Shown here: positions 16,507-24,642 of the stretch, one piece after another | Layout of the letters: each line of letters begins with the position of its first letter | Numbering within the stretch: position 1 is the stretch's first letter | Origin: JAENVT01 sp039931555 | GTDB taxonomy: Bacteria; Actinomycetota; Acidimicrobiia; Acidimicrobiales; Ilumatobacteraceae | DNA: 64,000 nucleotides | Direction: 5' to 3' | Assembly (NCBI GenBank): GCA_039931555.1 | Contig: JBDTRP010000116.1 | Location: 62,001-126,000 of the forward strand | Program-made: the position numbers and the translations under genes | Notes under the pieces: model-generated | Seen by the model: the letters and a program-made list of their open reading frames with translations, nothing else | Databases searched by the model: none | Told to the model about the DNA's origin: nothing

Positions 16507-17358
16507 TCATCCAGCCAGCACGGCCCTGGCGACGAGGTCGGTGCCGAACGCAGTGAGAATCGCCAAGTAGAGCAGTCCGGTGGCCGCCATCACGGCCGAG
16601 TAGTACCGCTCGCGCAGCGCCGCCTTTGTCACCAAGACCAGGATGATCGTGGTCACCGCGCACGCCGCCCAGAACCAGCCGAGGGTGCCGTTCCACCCGT
16701 CGTCGACCGAACCGGTCCACACCGAAACCATCCCCGTCGGCAGCAAGAGCGAGGCGACCTCGACGGGCCAGACCCACCCGAGCGCATCGACCAGCTCGTT
16801 GAGATGTCGCCGGGGCAGCCCGGGCTGCACGAGATACCAGTGTCCGAGCAGCATCGCGTCGGTCACGGCTCCCAAGAACGCCGCACCTGCGAATGTACGC
16901 ACGAGGGACACGGCGAGGTTGCCACCGGCGTCGACCGAGGCAGCGACCAGGCCGACGATCCCTGCGATCGGCGCGAGCAGATCGACGACCGGGGGGAACT
17001 CGCGGCCGGCCAGGGGCTGCTTCACGGTGCGCTCGATGCCGGTCATCTCGGCGACCCGCTGCGACCGGCGATCGTGCTCGTCGGTCTGTCCGGACACCCC
17101 GGCATGGCGATGCACGACCGACACGACCAGGGCGAACAAGGCACAGACGGCGACCGCGGCACCGCTGATCTCGCGGGCCCAAATCAACCCGAAGCGGGCG
17201 CCGAGCACCACCGCCCCCACCGCCATCAGGAGATAGACGCCACGCAGCAGCCAGCCGTACCCGATCCCCACTTCTCGACGCCGCGTCGTGAACCACAAGA
17301 ACGCCAGCCCGCCCACCGCCCACTGCAGCAGCACGGTGGCGGCGTCGAGGCGGATCAC
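16507..17358 (-). CDS. Multi-pass membrane protein of unknown function
   Basis: A 283-residue protein with about eight hydrophobic helices (near 6-22, 36-56, 66-84, 127-145, 150-168, 190-212, 229-245, 262-280) and a charged loop (HRHAGVSGQTDEHDRRSQRVAEM) after the third. No catalytic or transport motif recognised. GTG start at 17358, preceded on this strand by -10 TAGCCT (17366-17371) with seven bases between, so probably leaderless. Confidence 0.75.
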   Translation of the reverse strand: MIRLDAATVLLQWAVGGLAFLWFTTRRREVGIGYGWLLRGVYLLMAVGAVVLGARFGLIWAREISGAAVAVCALFALVVSVVHRHAGVSGQTDEHDRRSQRVAEMTGIERTVKQPLAGREFPPVVDLLAPIAGIVGLVAASVDAGGNLAVSLVRTFAGAAFLGAVTDAMLLGHWYLVQPGLPRRHLNELVDALGWVWPVEVASLLLPTGMVSVWTGSVDDGWNGTLGWFWAACAVTTIILVLVTKAALRERYYSAVMAATGLLYLAILTAFGTDLVARAVLAG

Positions 17359-17433
17359 GCCGGGCAGGCTAACCAGCGAACCCGCTCCGGGCGGCTCGAA
17401 TCCGACCGGCTGAATCGGAAATTCTTTTCAGTT

Positions 17434-17475
17434 CCAAAACCTTTTGGTGACTGCAGCGTGTCAAGACCGTACAAT
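17434..17475 (+). promoter_or_regulatory. Promoter of the candidate RNA with a flanking palindrome
   Basis: A -10 TACAAT at 17470-17475 and a -35-like GTGACT at 17447-17452 are 17 bases apart. Upstream is an AT-rich block resembling an UP element, and CCAAAA-CC-TTTTGG at 17434-17447 forms an inverted repeat abutting the -35. The predicted start is near 17482. Confidence 0.6.
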
Positions 17476-17481
17476 CGAACT

Positions 17482-17672
17482 CAGTGGACGGTCTCGCAAG
17501 GGTTCGTTCACTCACAGGAAGTCTCTCCGGTGGTGCCGGTTCCCACTTCGCCGATACGCACCCGTCCCGCAAGTCGAGCGAAGACCGCCCGCCGCGTGAT
17601 GCCAGCGCCGCCGGAGAGCTCCAATACGAACCCTCATGACCACCGTCCCGGTCGTGAGGGTTCGTCGTTTTT
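17482..17672 (+). ncRNA. Candidate structured RNA of about 190 nt with intrinsic terminator
   Basis: Three nested helices can form: outer P1 17499-17507 with 17626-17634 (9 bp perfect, AGGGTTCGT/ACGAACCCT); P2 17523-17539 with 17602-17618 (17 positions: 14 Watson-Crick, two G-U, one mismatch); inner P3 17546-17551 with 17578-17583 (CTTCGC/GCGAAG). A terminator follows. The P1 3' strand is also the terminator's left arm, so P1 and terminator exclude each other. The rod-like layout with its own promoter resembles a stand-alone regulatory RNA such as 6S, but the arrangement is also that of an attenuator for the lipoprotein gene at 17742. No known family identified. Confidence 0.6.
17626..17672 (+). 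terminator. Rho-independent terminator of the candidate RNA
   Basis: Left arm 17626-17640 pairs with right arm 17651-17665 (15 positions, one G-U) across a 10-base loop, followed by CG and five T residues. A classical intrinsic terminator, which is uncommon in this GC-rich window. Confidence 0.8.
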
Positions 17673-17741
17673 CCGGTTCGATGTGGCGCAGACCGCCGCT
17701 GCGAGCCGCGAACGCCCGCTCGTGGCCTAGATTCACGTGCC

Positions 17742-18377
17742 ATGCGACCTCGACCAGCGGTTCTCGCATTGCTGGTGCTGCTGACCGGGTGCTTCACGGG
17801 CCAGCGTCCGTCGTTCAGCGCCGAGCCGTTCCCAGCGGGGTCACCGACCGGTAACGAAGCAATCGATCAGGTTCTCGTCCGGCTCGACGCGATCAACGAT
17901 GGGCCGTACACCGCGGAGTACACGGTGCTGACCAAGTTCGGCAACACCTCCCGGCCGGCCACCATCGCCGTCGAGACAGGACGTCGATCGGTCACGGTGG
18001 GCTCCGTGCGGTTCCTCACAGCCAACGGCGCATCGCAGACCTGCCTCCTCGACGGGAGCGACCCATGTTCGTCGACCATCGATCCGGCCAGGATCAGCGA
18101 CACGCAGATCACTCCAGATTTCTACGCCGCCGCCGCCGCGAAGCGGCTGCGGCGCAGCGCGGTCGCCCTGGTCGGCCCGACGGTGTCGCACGTCGAGCAG
18201 ATCGCCGGGCAGACGGTCACGTGTGTCGATGTGCCGGTGACCGGGGGGACGTCGGTGTTCTGTGCCCTCCCCAACGGACCACTCGCCCGTCTCGACGACG
18301 GGGCGGTGGCGATCAACCTCACCCGGTACGCGCCGGCTGCCGACGAATCGCTGTTCGCAACGACCAGGACGCCCTAG
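17742..18377 (+). CDS. Secreted lipoprotein, LppX/LprG-like in layout
   Basis: A 211-residue lipoprotein: signal peptide and lipobox LLTGC within the first 18 residues, then a beta-rich domain (IDQVLVRLDAINDGPYTAEYTVLTKFGN, SVTVGSVRFLT) with Cys pairs at LLDGSDPC and TCVDVPVTGGTSVFC likely to form disulfides. The layout recalls mycobacterial LppX/LprG lipid carriers but I see no firm match. A -10 TAGATT at 17728-17733 lies eight bases before the ATG, implying its own leaderless promoter downstream of the RNA terminator. Confidence 0.72.
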   Translation: MRPRPAVLALLVLLTGCFTGQRPSFSAEPFPAGSPTGNEAIDQVLVRLDAINDGPYTAEYTVLTKFGNTSRPATIAVETGRRSVTVGSVRFLTANGASQTCLLDGSDPCSSTIDPARISDTQITPDFYAAAAAKRLRRSAVALVGPTVSHVEQIAGQTVTCVDVPVTGGTSVFCALPNGPLARLDDGAVAINLTRYAPAADESLFATTRTP

Positions 18378-18378
18378 C

Positions 18379-19503
18379 TCAGGCGTCGACGCTGACCAGT
18401 TCGTGGTTCGCATCGTTCACCGCGACCGGGCCATCAGTCGTGGCAACAACGATGTCTTCGAGTCGCATGCCCCACCGGTTCGGCAGATAGATGCCCGGCT
18501 CGACGCTGAAGGCATGGCCGGGCTCGAGCGGCAAACCGTTGCCCTCCACCATGTAGGGATCCTCGTGCTCTTCCATTCCGATGCCGTGGCCGGTGCGGTG
18601 CATGAAGTACTCGCCGTACCCGGCGTCGGTGATGATCTTCCGGGCGACCCGATCGACCTCCTCGCAGGGCGTGCCCACAGTCCCTGCCAAGACGGCAGTG
18701 CGTTGCGCTTCGTGCAGCACGGCGTAGGCCTCGGCAACCTCGGACGGAGGTTCGCCGAGGAAGACGCAACGCGTGATGTCGCTGCAGTATCCGTTCATCG
18801 TCCCACCGAAGTCGCAGAGCAGGATCTCCCCGTCGTTGATCACCCGATCGCCGGCGTGGTGATGCGGCGACGCGGCATTCTCGCCCGCAGCGACGATGGC
18901 GAAGTTGACGCGTTGATGACCCTCGCCGAGGATCCGCCTGCCGAGGTCGGCACTGACATCGGCCTCCGTGCGTCCGATCAGCGGGATGCGACCAGCTTGC
19001 AAGTCGGCAGCAATGCGGTCGACGGCTGCGCCGGCATCGGCCAGGGCGGCGATCTCGGCCGCGTCCTTGCGCATCCGCAGCGCGTTCATCACCTCGACGG
19101 AGCGCACGTAGTGCGTCGACGTCGACGGCCAGTGCACCAGGAGATCGACCAGGAACCTCGCCCACATCGTGTCGCCGATGGCAGCCGTTGCCGGATGGCC
19201 AACCAGATCGGCGACGACCGCGACCGGGTCGTCGGTCTCGTCCCACCGCAGCAGGGTGAACACGCCGGGCCGATCGACGACGCGAGGCGCCTCCAGCCGC
19301 GGCACTACCAACGTGGCATCGCCACCCTTCGGCACCACGAGCATGGTCAATCGTTCCAACGGCATGGCCTCGTACCCGGTGAGGTACGGCAGGTCGCGGC
19401 CGACCGAGATCAGCAGGACGTCGATGCCCGCCTCGTTCATCCGCGAGCGGGCTCGGGCGATGCGGTCGAGGTAGGTGGCGGTCGACGACGAAACGGCGCT
19501 CAT
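18379..19503 (-). CDS. pepP: M24 family Xaa-Pro aminopeptidase
   Basis: Cytoplasmic metallopeptidase of 374 residues that removes N-terminal residues preceding proline. The creatinase-like N-domain covers about 1-140. The pita-bread catalytic domain follows with all five metal ligands: Asp in LLCDFGG, Asp in CSDITRC, His in HRTGHGIGMEEHE, Glu in FSVEPGIYL and Glu in MRLEDIVV. The ATG is at 19503; the longer frame upstream overlaps lipA. It is the last gene of the lpdA operon, 14 bases after lipB-lipA. Confidence 0.92.
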   Translation of the reverse strand: MSAVSSSTATYLDRIARARSRMNEAGIDVLLISVGRDLPYLTGYEAMPLERLTMLVVPKGGDATLVVPRLEAPRVVDRPGVFTLLRWDETDDPVAVVADLVGHPATAAIGDTMWARFLVDLLVHWPSTSTHYVRSVEVMNALRMRKDAAEIAALADAGAAVDRIAADLQAGRIPLIGRTEADVSADLGRRILGEGHQRVNFAIVAAGENAASPHHHAGDRVINDGEILLCDFGGTMNGYCSDITRCVFLGEPPSEVAEAYAVLHEAQRTAVLAGTVGTPCEEVDRVARKIITDAGYGEYFMHRTGHGIGMEEHEDPYMVEGNGLPLEPGHAFSVEPGIYLPNRWGMRLEDIVVATTDGPVAVNDANHELVSVDA

Positions 19504-19517
19504 CGAACCATTCTGGC

Positions 19518-21155
19518 TCACACGAACGACAATGACACGGAGTCGCCGATCGCCACAGCATCGGCCGCCTGGCGGGCGTGATAGCTGCTGCGCGTCAACG
19601 GGCTGGCCTCGACATGACCGATGCCGAGCGACTCGCCGATCCGCTTCCACTCCACGAACTCGGCTGGCTCGACCCATCGCGCCACGGGGAGATGGTGCGT
19701 CGTCGGGCGTAGGTACTGGCCGATCGTGACGATGTCGACACCGACGCCGGCCAAGTCGACCAAGCAACCCACGATCTCCTCGTGCGTCTCTCCCATCCCG
19801 ACGATCAATCCCGACTTCGTCGCCAGCCCCGCTGCCTTGGCCCGCGACAGGACCGACAGGCTGCGTGCGTACCCCGCAGAGGGCCGCACCGCTCGCTGGA
19901 GGCGGGCGACGGTCTCGATGTTGTGGTTCAGCACATCGGGTCGCACGGCGAACAGCAAGGCGAGCGAATCGGCGTCGCCCTTCGCGTCGGAGATCAACGT
20001 CTCGATCCGTGTATCCGGGCAGCGCAGGCGGATGGCGTCGACGCACCGGGCAACATGGGCCAGGCCACCGTCGGGTAGATCGTCACGCGCCACCATCGTC
20101 AGCACCGCGTGAGCCAGGCCCATGGTGGCCACTGCGTCGGCGACCCGAGCGGGCTCGTCGTCGGCGGGTGGCAGTGGCTTGCTGGTGTCGACGAGGCAGA
20201 AGCCGCACGCCCTCGTGCACCGTTCGCCGAGGACCAGAAACGTCGCGGTGCCATCGGCCCAGCAATCGCTGAGGTTGGGGCAGCCCGCTTCTTCGCACAC
20301 GGTCACCAGACCGAGATTGCGCACGGTCTTCTTGAGCGCGATCACCTCGGGCCCATGCACCACCTTGGGCCGTAGCCATTCAGGCTTGCGAGTTGCGATC
20401 TCCAGGCCATCGGCGACGCCGACCTGCGCCAACCGCCTGACGACGGCGCCGGGGCCGTCGCCTCGGGAGAACGCCGACAGGTCGTCGGGCCGATGCTTCC
20501 AAGCGACGTCCTGCCGCTCCATCGACCCGCGACCCCACACGTCGGCGGCGTGGCGGGCCACGACCTCGGCCACCACCTCGAGCGTGGTCTCGACGCCCTC
20601 TTCGGCCAGCGAGGTGACCGGCTTGTCGGGAATGCCGCAGGGCACGATGTAGTCGCGCATGTACCGCATGTCGGGCGACACGTTGAGCGCGAAGCCGTGC
20701 ATCGTGCGACCATGCGCCAGCCGCACGCCGATGGCACAGATCTTGCGCGGATTCGGCCCGCTGACCCCTACCCACACGCCTGGATACTCGTCGAAGCAAC
20801 CGACATCGTCGACGCCGAGCTCGGTGAGGCTGGCGACGATCACCCGTTGAATCGCACACACGTGATCGGCGGCGCCCATGGTGTTCGCCACGTTGACGAT
20901 CGGGTAGCCGACCAGCTGCCCCGGGCCGTGATACGTCACATCGCCGCCGCGCTTCACCGAGACCAGTTCAGCGCCGACCGATGCCGGCTCGACCAACACG
21001 TTGACGGCGAGGTCGGCCCGCGGCCCGTGAGTGAACACGTGTGGATGTTCGAGCAGCAGCAGGTGATCGCCAACGCCGTACTGGAGCAGCGCCTGCTGCA
21101 CCGCGAGCGCCTCGCGGTAGGGAACCCTGCCGAGCCAGCGAACCCGCAGTGTCAT
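19518..21155 (-). CDS. lipB-lipA: Fused octanoyltransferase (LipB) - lipoyl synthase (LipA)
   Basis: One uninterrupted frame of 545 residues joins both steps of lipoyl cofactor synthesis. LipB (about 1-225) moves octanoate from ACP to E2: visible are GGDVTYHGPGQLVGYP, the catalytic Lys region RKICAIGVR and catalytic Cys in PCGIPDKPVTSL. After a linker of about 50 residues, LipA inserts sulfur: auxiliary cluster CEEAGCPNLSDC, radical SAM cluster CTRACGFC and C-terminal RSSYHA. Both parts keep all key residues. An internal ATG at 20522 could also yield a free LipA. The ATG at 21155 follows the E2 stop by one base, so it is coupled to its protein substrate. Confidence 0.93.
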   Translation of the reverse strand: MTLRVRWLGRVPYREALAVQQALLQYGVGDHLLLLEHPHVFTHGPRADLAVNVLVEPASVGAELVSVKRGGDVTYHGPGQLVGYPIVNVANTMGAADHVCAIQRVIVASLTELGVDDVGCFDEYPGVWVGVSGPNPRKICAIGVRLAHGRTMHGFALNVSPDMRYMRDYIVPCGIPDKPVTSLAEEGVETTLEVVAEVVARHAADVWGRGSMERQDVAWKHRPDDLSAFSRGDGPGAVVRRLAQVGVADGLEIATRKPEWLRPKVVHGPEVIALKKTVRNLGLVTVCEEAGCPNLSDCWADGTATFLVLGERCTRACGFCLVDTSKPLPPADDEPARVADAVATMGLAHAVLTMVARDDLPDGGLAHVARCVDAIRLRCPDTRIETLISDAKGDADSLALLFAVRPDVLNHNIETVARLQRAVRPSAGYARSLSVLSRAKAAGLATKSGLIVGMGETHEEIVGCLVDLAGVGVDIVTIGQYLRPTTHHLPVARWVEPAEFVEWKRIGESLGIGHVEASPLTRSSYHARQAADAVAIGDSVSLSFV

Positions 21156-21156
21156 G

Positions 21157-22692
21157 TCACAGCTCGGCGGACCAGTCGCGTGTCTCGAGCGCCTGCTTGA
21201 TCTTGACCAGGAAGCCGGCGGCATACGCGCCGTCGAATGCCCGGTGGTCCCAGGCCATCGCCAGGTTGCCGACGGGGTGGATGGCGATGCCCTCGCCGCC
21301 GTCGGCAGCGCGCACGACCACCGGCTTGCGGGTGATCGCATCGGTCGACAGGATCGCCACCTGCGGCTGGTTGATGATCGGCATGGTCAACACGCTGCCG
21401 GCCGAGCCGTTGTTGGAGATGGTGAACGTGCCACCGCTGATCTCATCTGGGCTGAGGTGGCGACTGCGCGCCCGCCCTGCGAGGTCGTTGATCTCGCGAG
21501 CGATCGCCCGGAGACGCTTCGTCTCGGCCGCCCTGACCACGGGAACCAGCAGTCCCTGGTAATCGAGGTCGACCGCAATGCCGATGTCAACGAAGTTGTG
21601 CACGACGAGATCGTCGTCGGAGACACTGGCGTTGAGATGCGGGAACTCCTCGAGTGCCTCGACCACGGCGCGGGTGATGAACGGGAGGTACGTGAGCCCG
21701 AAGCCCTCGCTCGACTTCCATTCATCCTTGACCTGATTGCGGGTGATGTCGACGTTGGCGAAGTCGACCTCGACCACGCTGAAGGCATGCGGGCTGACGC
21801 CCTTGCTCATCACCATGTGGCTGCCGGTGAGCTTGCGGATCTTCGACAGCCTGACCGTCGAGTCGCGCTCTCCAGGCGTGACGCTGGGCGCGGGTGCGGC
21901 GGCCACCGGAGCGGCAGGTGCCGCAAGTGCCGCAGCCGGTGCCACAGGTGCTGCGGCGGGAGCTGGAGGTGCTGCGGCTGGTGCCGCGTCGGGTGCCTGC
22001 GTGGCAACCCGGTCGATGTGGTCCAACACATCGTCACGCGTGATCCGCCCGCCGGGGCCGGTGCCCTTGACCAGGTCGACATCGATGTTGTGCTCGGCGA
22101 CGAGTCGACGCACGACCGGCGACAGCAGACGATTGTCGGAGGGCTCGTCGGCGGCCTCCGCTGCGGCGGGTTCGGGCGCTACAGGCGCGGGTGCTACGGC
22201 GGCCGGCTGCGGCGCGGGCGGCACCGCTGGTTCGCCAGCAGGTGGGCCCGCGGCTTCGGGTGCGGGGGTCTTCGGCGGTAGCGCAGGCGCGGCCGGTGAC
22301 TCGGCGGCCGGTGCCTCGGCGGCCGGTGACTCCGCTGCCGGTGCCTCCGCTGCCGGTGCCTCGGCGGCCGGTGCCTCCGCTGCCGGTGCCTCGGCGGCCG
22401 GTGCCTCCGCTGCGGGTTCCGCCTCGGGCGGTGCCGCCGCAGGTGCAGCAGCGCCGGCGGCCTCGCCGACCACGGCGATCACGGCGCCGACCGGCACGGT
22501 GTCGCCCTCCTGCACGCGGATCTCGGTGACCGTGCCGGTGATCGGCGACGGTACCTCCGTGTCGACCTTGTCGGTGCTGACTTCGAACAACGGCTCGTCG
22601 GCCGACACGCTGTCGCCGACCTTCTTGAACCATCGGGTGATCGTGCCTTCGGTGACGGTCTCACCGAGTTGCGGCAACGTGACATCGGCCAT
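21157..22692 (-). CDS. sucB: 2-oxoacid dehydrogenase E2 (dihydrolipoamide acyltransferase)
   Basis: E2 core of 511 residues. A single lipoyl domain (1-75) carries the lipoylated Lys in VSTDKVDTEVPSP. A long Ala/Pro/Glu linker with about seven AEAPA/AESPA repeats follows, then the E3-binding domain (NRLLSPVVRRLVAEHNIDVDL to ITRDDVLDHI), a second Ala/Pro linker, and the catalytic domain with the HRAFDG active-site motif at the end. Its substrate could be pyruvate or 2-oxoglutarate; in actinobacteria one E2 can serve both. E3 lies upstream, lipoylation genes downstream, and an AceE-type E1 is at 49.1 kb. Confidence 0.92.
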   Translation of the reverse strand: MADVTLPQLGETVTEGTITRWFKKVGDSVSADEPLFEVSTDKVDTEVPSPITGTVTEIRVQEGDTVPVGAVIAVVGEAAGAAAPAAAPPEAEPAAEAPAAEAPAAEAPAAEAPAAEAPAAESPAAEAPAAESPAAPALPPKTPAPEAAGPPAGEPAVPPAPQPAAVAPAPVAPEPAAAEAADEPSDNRLLSPVVRRLVAEHNIDVDLVKGTGPGGRITRDDVLDHIDRVATQAPDAAPAAAPPAPAAAPVAPAAALAAPAAPVAAAPAPSVTPGERDSTVRLSKIRKLTGSHMVMSKGVSPHAFSVVEVDFANVDITRNQVKDEWKSSEGFGLTYLPFITRAVVEALEEFPHLNASVSDDDLVVHNFVDIGIAVDLDYQGLLVPVVRAAETKRLRAIAREINDLAGRARSRHLSPDEISGGTFTISNNGSAGSVLTMPIINQPQVAILSTDAITRKPVVVRAADGGEGIAIHPVGNLAMAWDHRAFDGAYAAGFLVKIKQALETRDWSAEL

Positions 22693-22718
22693 TTGTGTGG
22701 TCTCTCTCTTCGATTGGA

Positions 22719-24137
22719 TCAGGCGTTCAGGCTGCGGCCCGTGAGCGACAATACGGTTTCGCCGAACAACTCCGTCAGGCTCGGGTGCGGCTGGATGAAC
22801 TCGGCGACCTCGGCGGCGGTGGCTTCCCAGTTGACGGCAAGGTACCCACCGCTGAGTTGTTCGGTGACCCAGGGCCCCACCATGTGCACTCCGAGGATCT
22901 GGCCGGCGGTTCCGTCGGCCTGCTTCTTGGCGATGATCTTGACCAGCCCGTCGAGCTCACCCAGGATCTGGGCACGGCTGTTGGCGCGGAACTGGTGCTT
23001 GGCCACGACGACATCGAAACCGGCCTCGCGTGCGGCCTCCTCGCTCGGCCCGGCAAAGGCGACCTCGGGATGGCAGTAGATGGCCCACGGCACACGGTCG
23101 TACGCCACCGGATTGGGGTGCTCGCCGAGGATGTCCTTGGTGACGAGGATTGCCTCCGCATATCCGACGTGCGCCAACTGCGGCGTGTTGATGATGTCGC
23201 CGATCGCGTACACCCCGGGCTCACCGGTACGGCAGTACTCGTCGACCTCGATGAACCCACGATCGCTGACCTTCACAGCCGTACCGGTGAGACCGAGCTT
23301 GTCGGCGAACGGCCGGCGACCGACGCTGACCACAACGACGTCGACTTCGAGGTTCTCGACTTCTCCCCCATCCCCAGTAGCACAGTGCACCGTGGTACCA
23401 CCGCTGGCAGTCGGTGTGTGACCCAGCACCTTGACGCCGGTACGGATGTCGATGCTCTTCTTCTTGAAGCTGCGCACAACGACGTTGGCCACATCGCTGT
23501 CGAGCCCGGGAAGGATCTTCGGCAGCCCCTCGAGGATGGTCACCTGCGACCCGAGATCGGCGAACGTGCTGGCGAACTCGCAACCGATCGCGCCACCACC
23601 GATCACTGCAACGCGGTTCGGCACGTAGTCGAGCATCAATACTTCGTCACTGGTCATCACCGGGCCCGACGGCTCGAAGCCGGGGATGGTGCGAGGCACC
23701 GAACCGGCGGCCAGCACCACGCTGCTGCCGCGAATCGTCGAGACGCCCTCGGGGCCTGTCACGGTGACCGTGCGGTCGGCGCCGAGCGTGCCGATGCCGT
23801 CGAGGATCGTGATCTTCTTCGACTTCATGAAGCCCGTCAGGCTCTTGACGATGCCATCGACGATCTTCTGCTTTCGCGCCTGCGCCGTGACGAAATTCAC
23901 GACAGGCGCACTCGACTCGATGCCGAACTCCGCAGCGTGAGCCACGTGACGTTGCACCGCGGCCGTCTCCAGAAATGCCTTCGCCGGGATGCAACCTCGG
24001 TTGAGGCACGTGCCTCCGATGTCGGCCATCTCGACGAGGGCGACGTTGAGGCCGGCGGAGGTCGCATACAGCGCTGCGCCGTATCCGCCGGGTCCACCGC
24101 CGATCACGACGAGATCGAATTCGGTTGCGGGCTCCAT
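22719..24137 (-). CDS. lpdA: Dihydrolipoyl dehydrogenase (E3)
   Basis: FAD-dependent E3 of 472 residues that reoxidises the dihydrolipoyl arm of E2 with NAD+. N-terminal FAD site VVIGGGPGGYGAALYA, redox-active disulfide GGTCLNRGCIPAK, NAD-binding RVAVIGGGAIGCEFA, second FAD motif GVYAIGDI and the C-terminal HPHPSLTELF His-Glu pair. The ATG at 24137 is where similarity starts. First gene of the operon lpdA - E2 - lipB/lipA - pepP, 26 bases before E2. Confidence 0.96.
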   Translation of the reverse strand: MEPATEFDLVVIGGGPGGYGAALYATSAGLNVALVEMADIGGTCLNRGCIPAKAFLETAAVQRHVAHAAEFGIESSAPVVNFVTAQARKQKIVDGIVKSLTGFMKSKKITILDGIGTLGADRTVTVTGPEGVSTIRGSSVVLAAGSVPRTIPGFEPSGPVMTSDEVLMLDYVPNRVAVIGGGAIGCEFASTFADLGSQVTILEGLPKILPGLDSDVANVVVRSFKKKSIDIRTGVKVLGHTPTASGGTTVHCATGDGGEVENLEVDVVVVSVGRRPFADKLGLTGTAVKVSDRGFIEVDEYCRTGEPGVYAIGDIINTPQLAHVGYAEAILVTKDILGEHPNPVAYDRVPWAIYCHPEVAFAGPSEEAAREAGFDVVVAKHQFRANSRAQILGELDGLVKIIAKKQADGTAGQILGVHMVGPWVTEQLSGGYLAVNWEATAAEVAEFIQPHPSLTELFGETVLSLTGRSLNA

Positions 24138-24193
24138 GTTGGCTCCGTGACGGTCGGTGAGTCCTGCCTGGACGTTGAGATCAAATTCCGGGT

Positions 24194-24628
24194 TTACGGT
24201 AGCGCCTCGCCGACCTGAGCGAGCACCCACCGCAGCTGCACGTCGGCGCGGTGGAAGATGAGCTGTCGAGAGGCTCCCGGCATGCCTGTCGTGTCGAACG
24301 TCAACGAGCAGTCGGTCTGGGCGACAGCAATTCCCGCACATGTCGACGAGCCCACGGCGACGACCTTTCCCGGGGCGACCAGCGTGAAGCCGCCGAGGCC
24401 GTCGGGGTCGTCAACACCGCCGACGCGCACGACCGCGATCAGGTGCGAGCCACTGGCCGACGACGACACCAACTCGACGGTCGCGTCGCCCGCCTTGCCG
24501 GGCTCGCCTGCGTCGAGCAGCTTCGCCGTCTGCTCCTGGCCGCCGACCCGAAGCAGCTGAATGCCACCCGCCAGCAAGATGACGAGGCCGCATGCGATGG
24601 CAAGCAACAACAGGGTCCTGGTGCGCAT
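24194..24628 (-). CDS. Membrane-anchored exported protein of unknown function
   Basis: A 144-residue protein with an N-terminal TM helix (TLLLLAIACGLVILLAGGIQLL) acting as signal anchor and a beta-rich extracellular domain with two Cys residues (SSTCAGIAVAQTDCSL) likely disulfide-bonded. No family recognised. Divergent from the selenoprotein candidate with only 14 bases between the two starts, so they probably share a control region and perhaps a redox-related job in the envelope. Confidence 0.7.
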   Translation of the reverse strand: MRTRTLLLLAIACGLVILLAGGIQLLRVGGQEQTAKLLDAGEPGKAGDATVELVSSSASGSHLIAVVRVGGVDDPDGLGGFTLVAPGKVVAVGSSTCAGIAVAQTDCSLTFDTTGMPGASRQLIFHRADVQLRWVLAQVGEALP

Positions 24629-24642
24629 GGACTTGCCAGGCT

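Larger units (their letters stand above)
17359..17741. other. Intergenic region containing a promoter and structured RNA
   Basis: A 383-base gap without a protein gene. It holds the promoter of the minus-strand membrane protein gene, an AT-richer block at 17411-17447, and the candidate RNA described below. Base composition is locally unlike the coding surroundings. Confidence 0.7.

Noticed and set aside
17520..17618. Known riboswitch (TPP or cobalamin)
   Set aside because: ATGCCAGCG near 17600 recalls the TPP 3' end and CCGGTG...CCCGCAA recalls cobalamin boxes, but the other conserved elements (CUGAGA, or the B12 core with its pseudoknot) are missing, and the order is wrong.
20492..21155. 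LipB and LipA as two separate genes
   Set aside because: There is no stop codon or frameshift between them; an internal start for LipA is possible but the full fused frame is intact.
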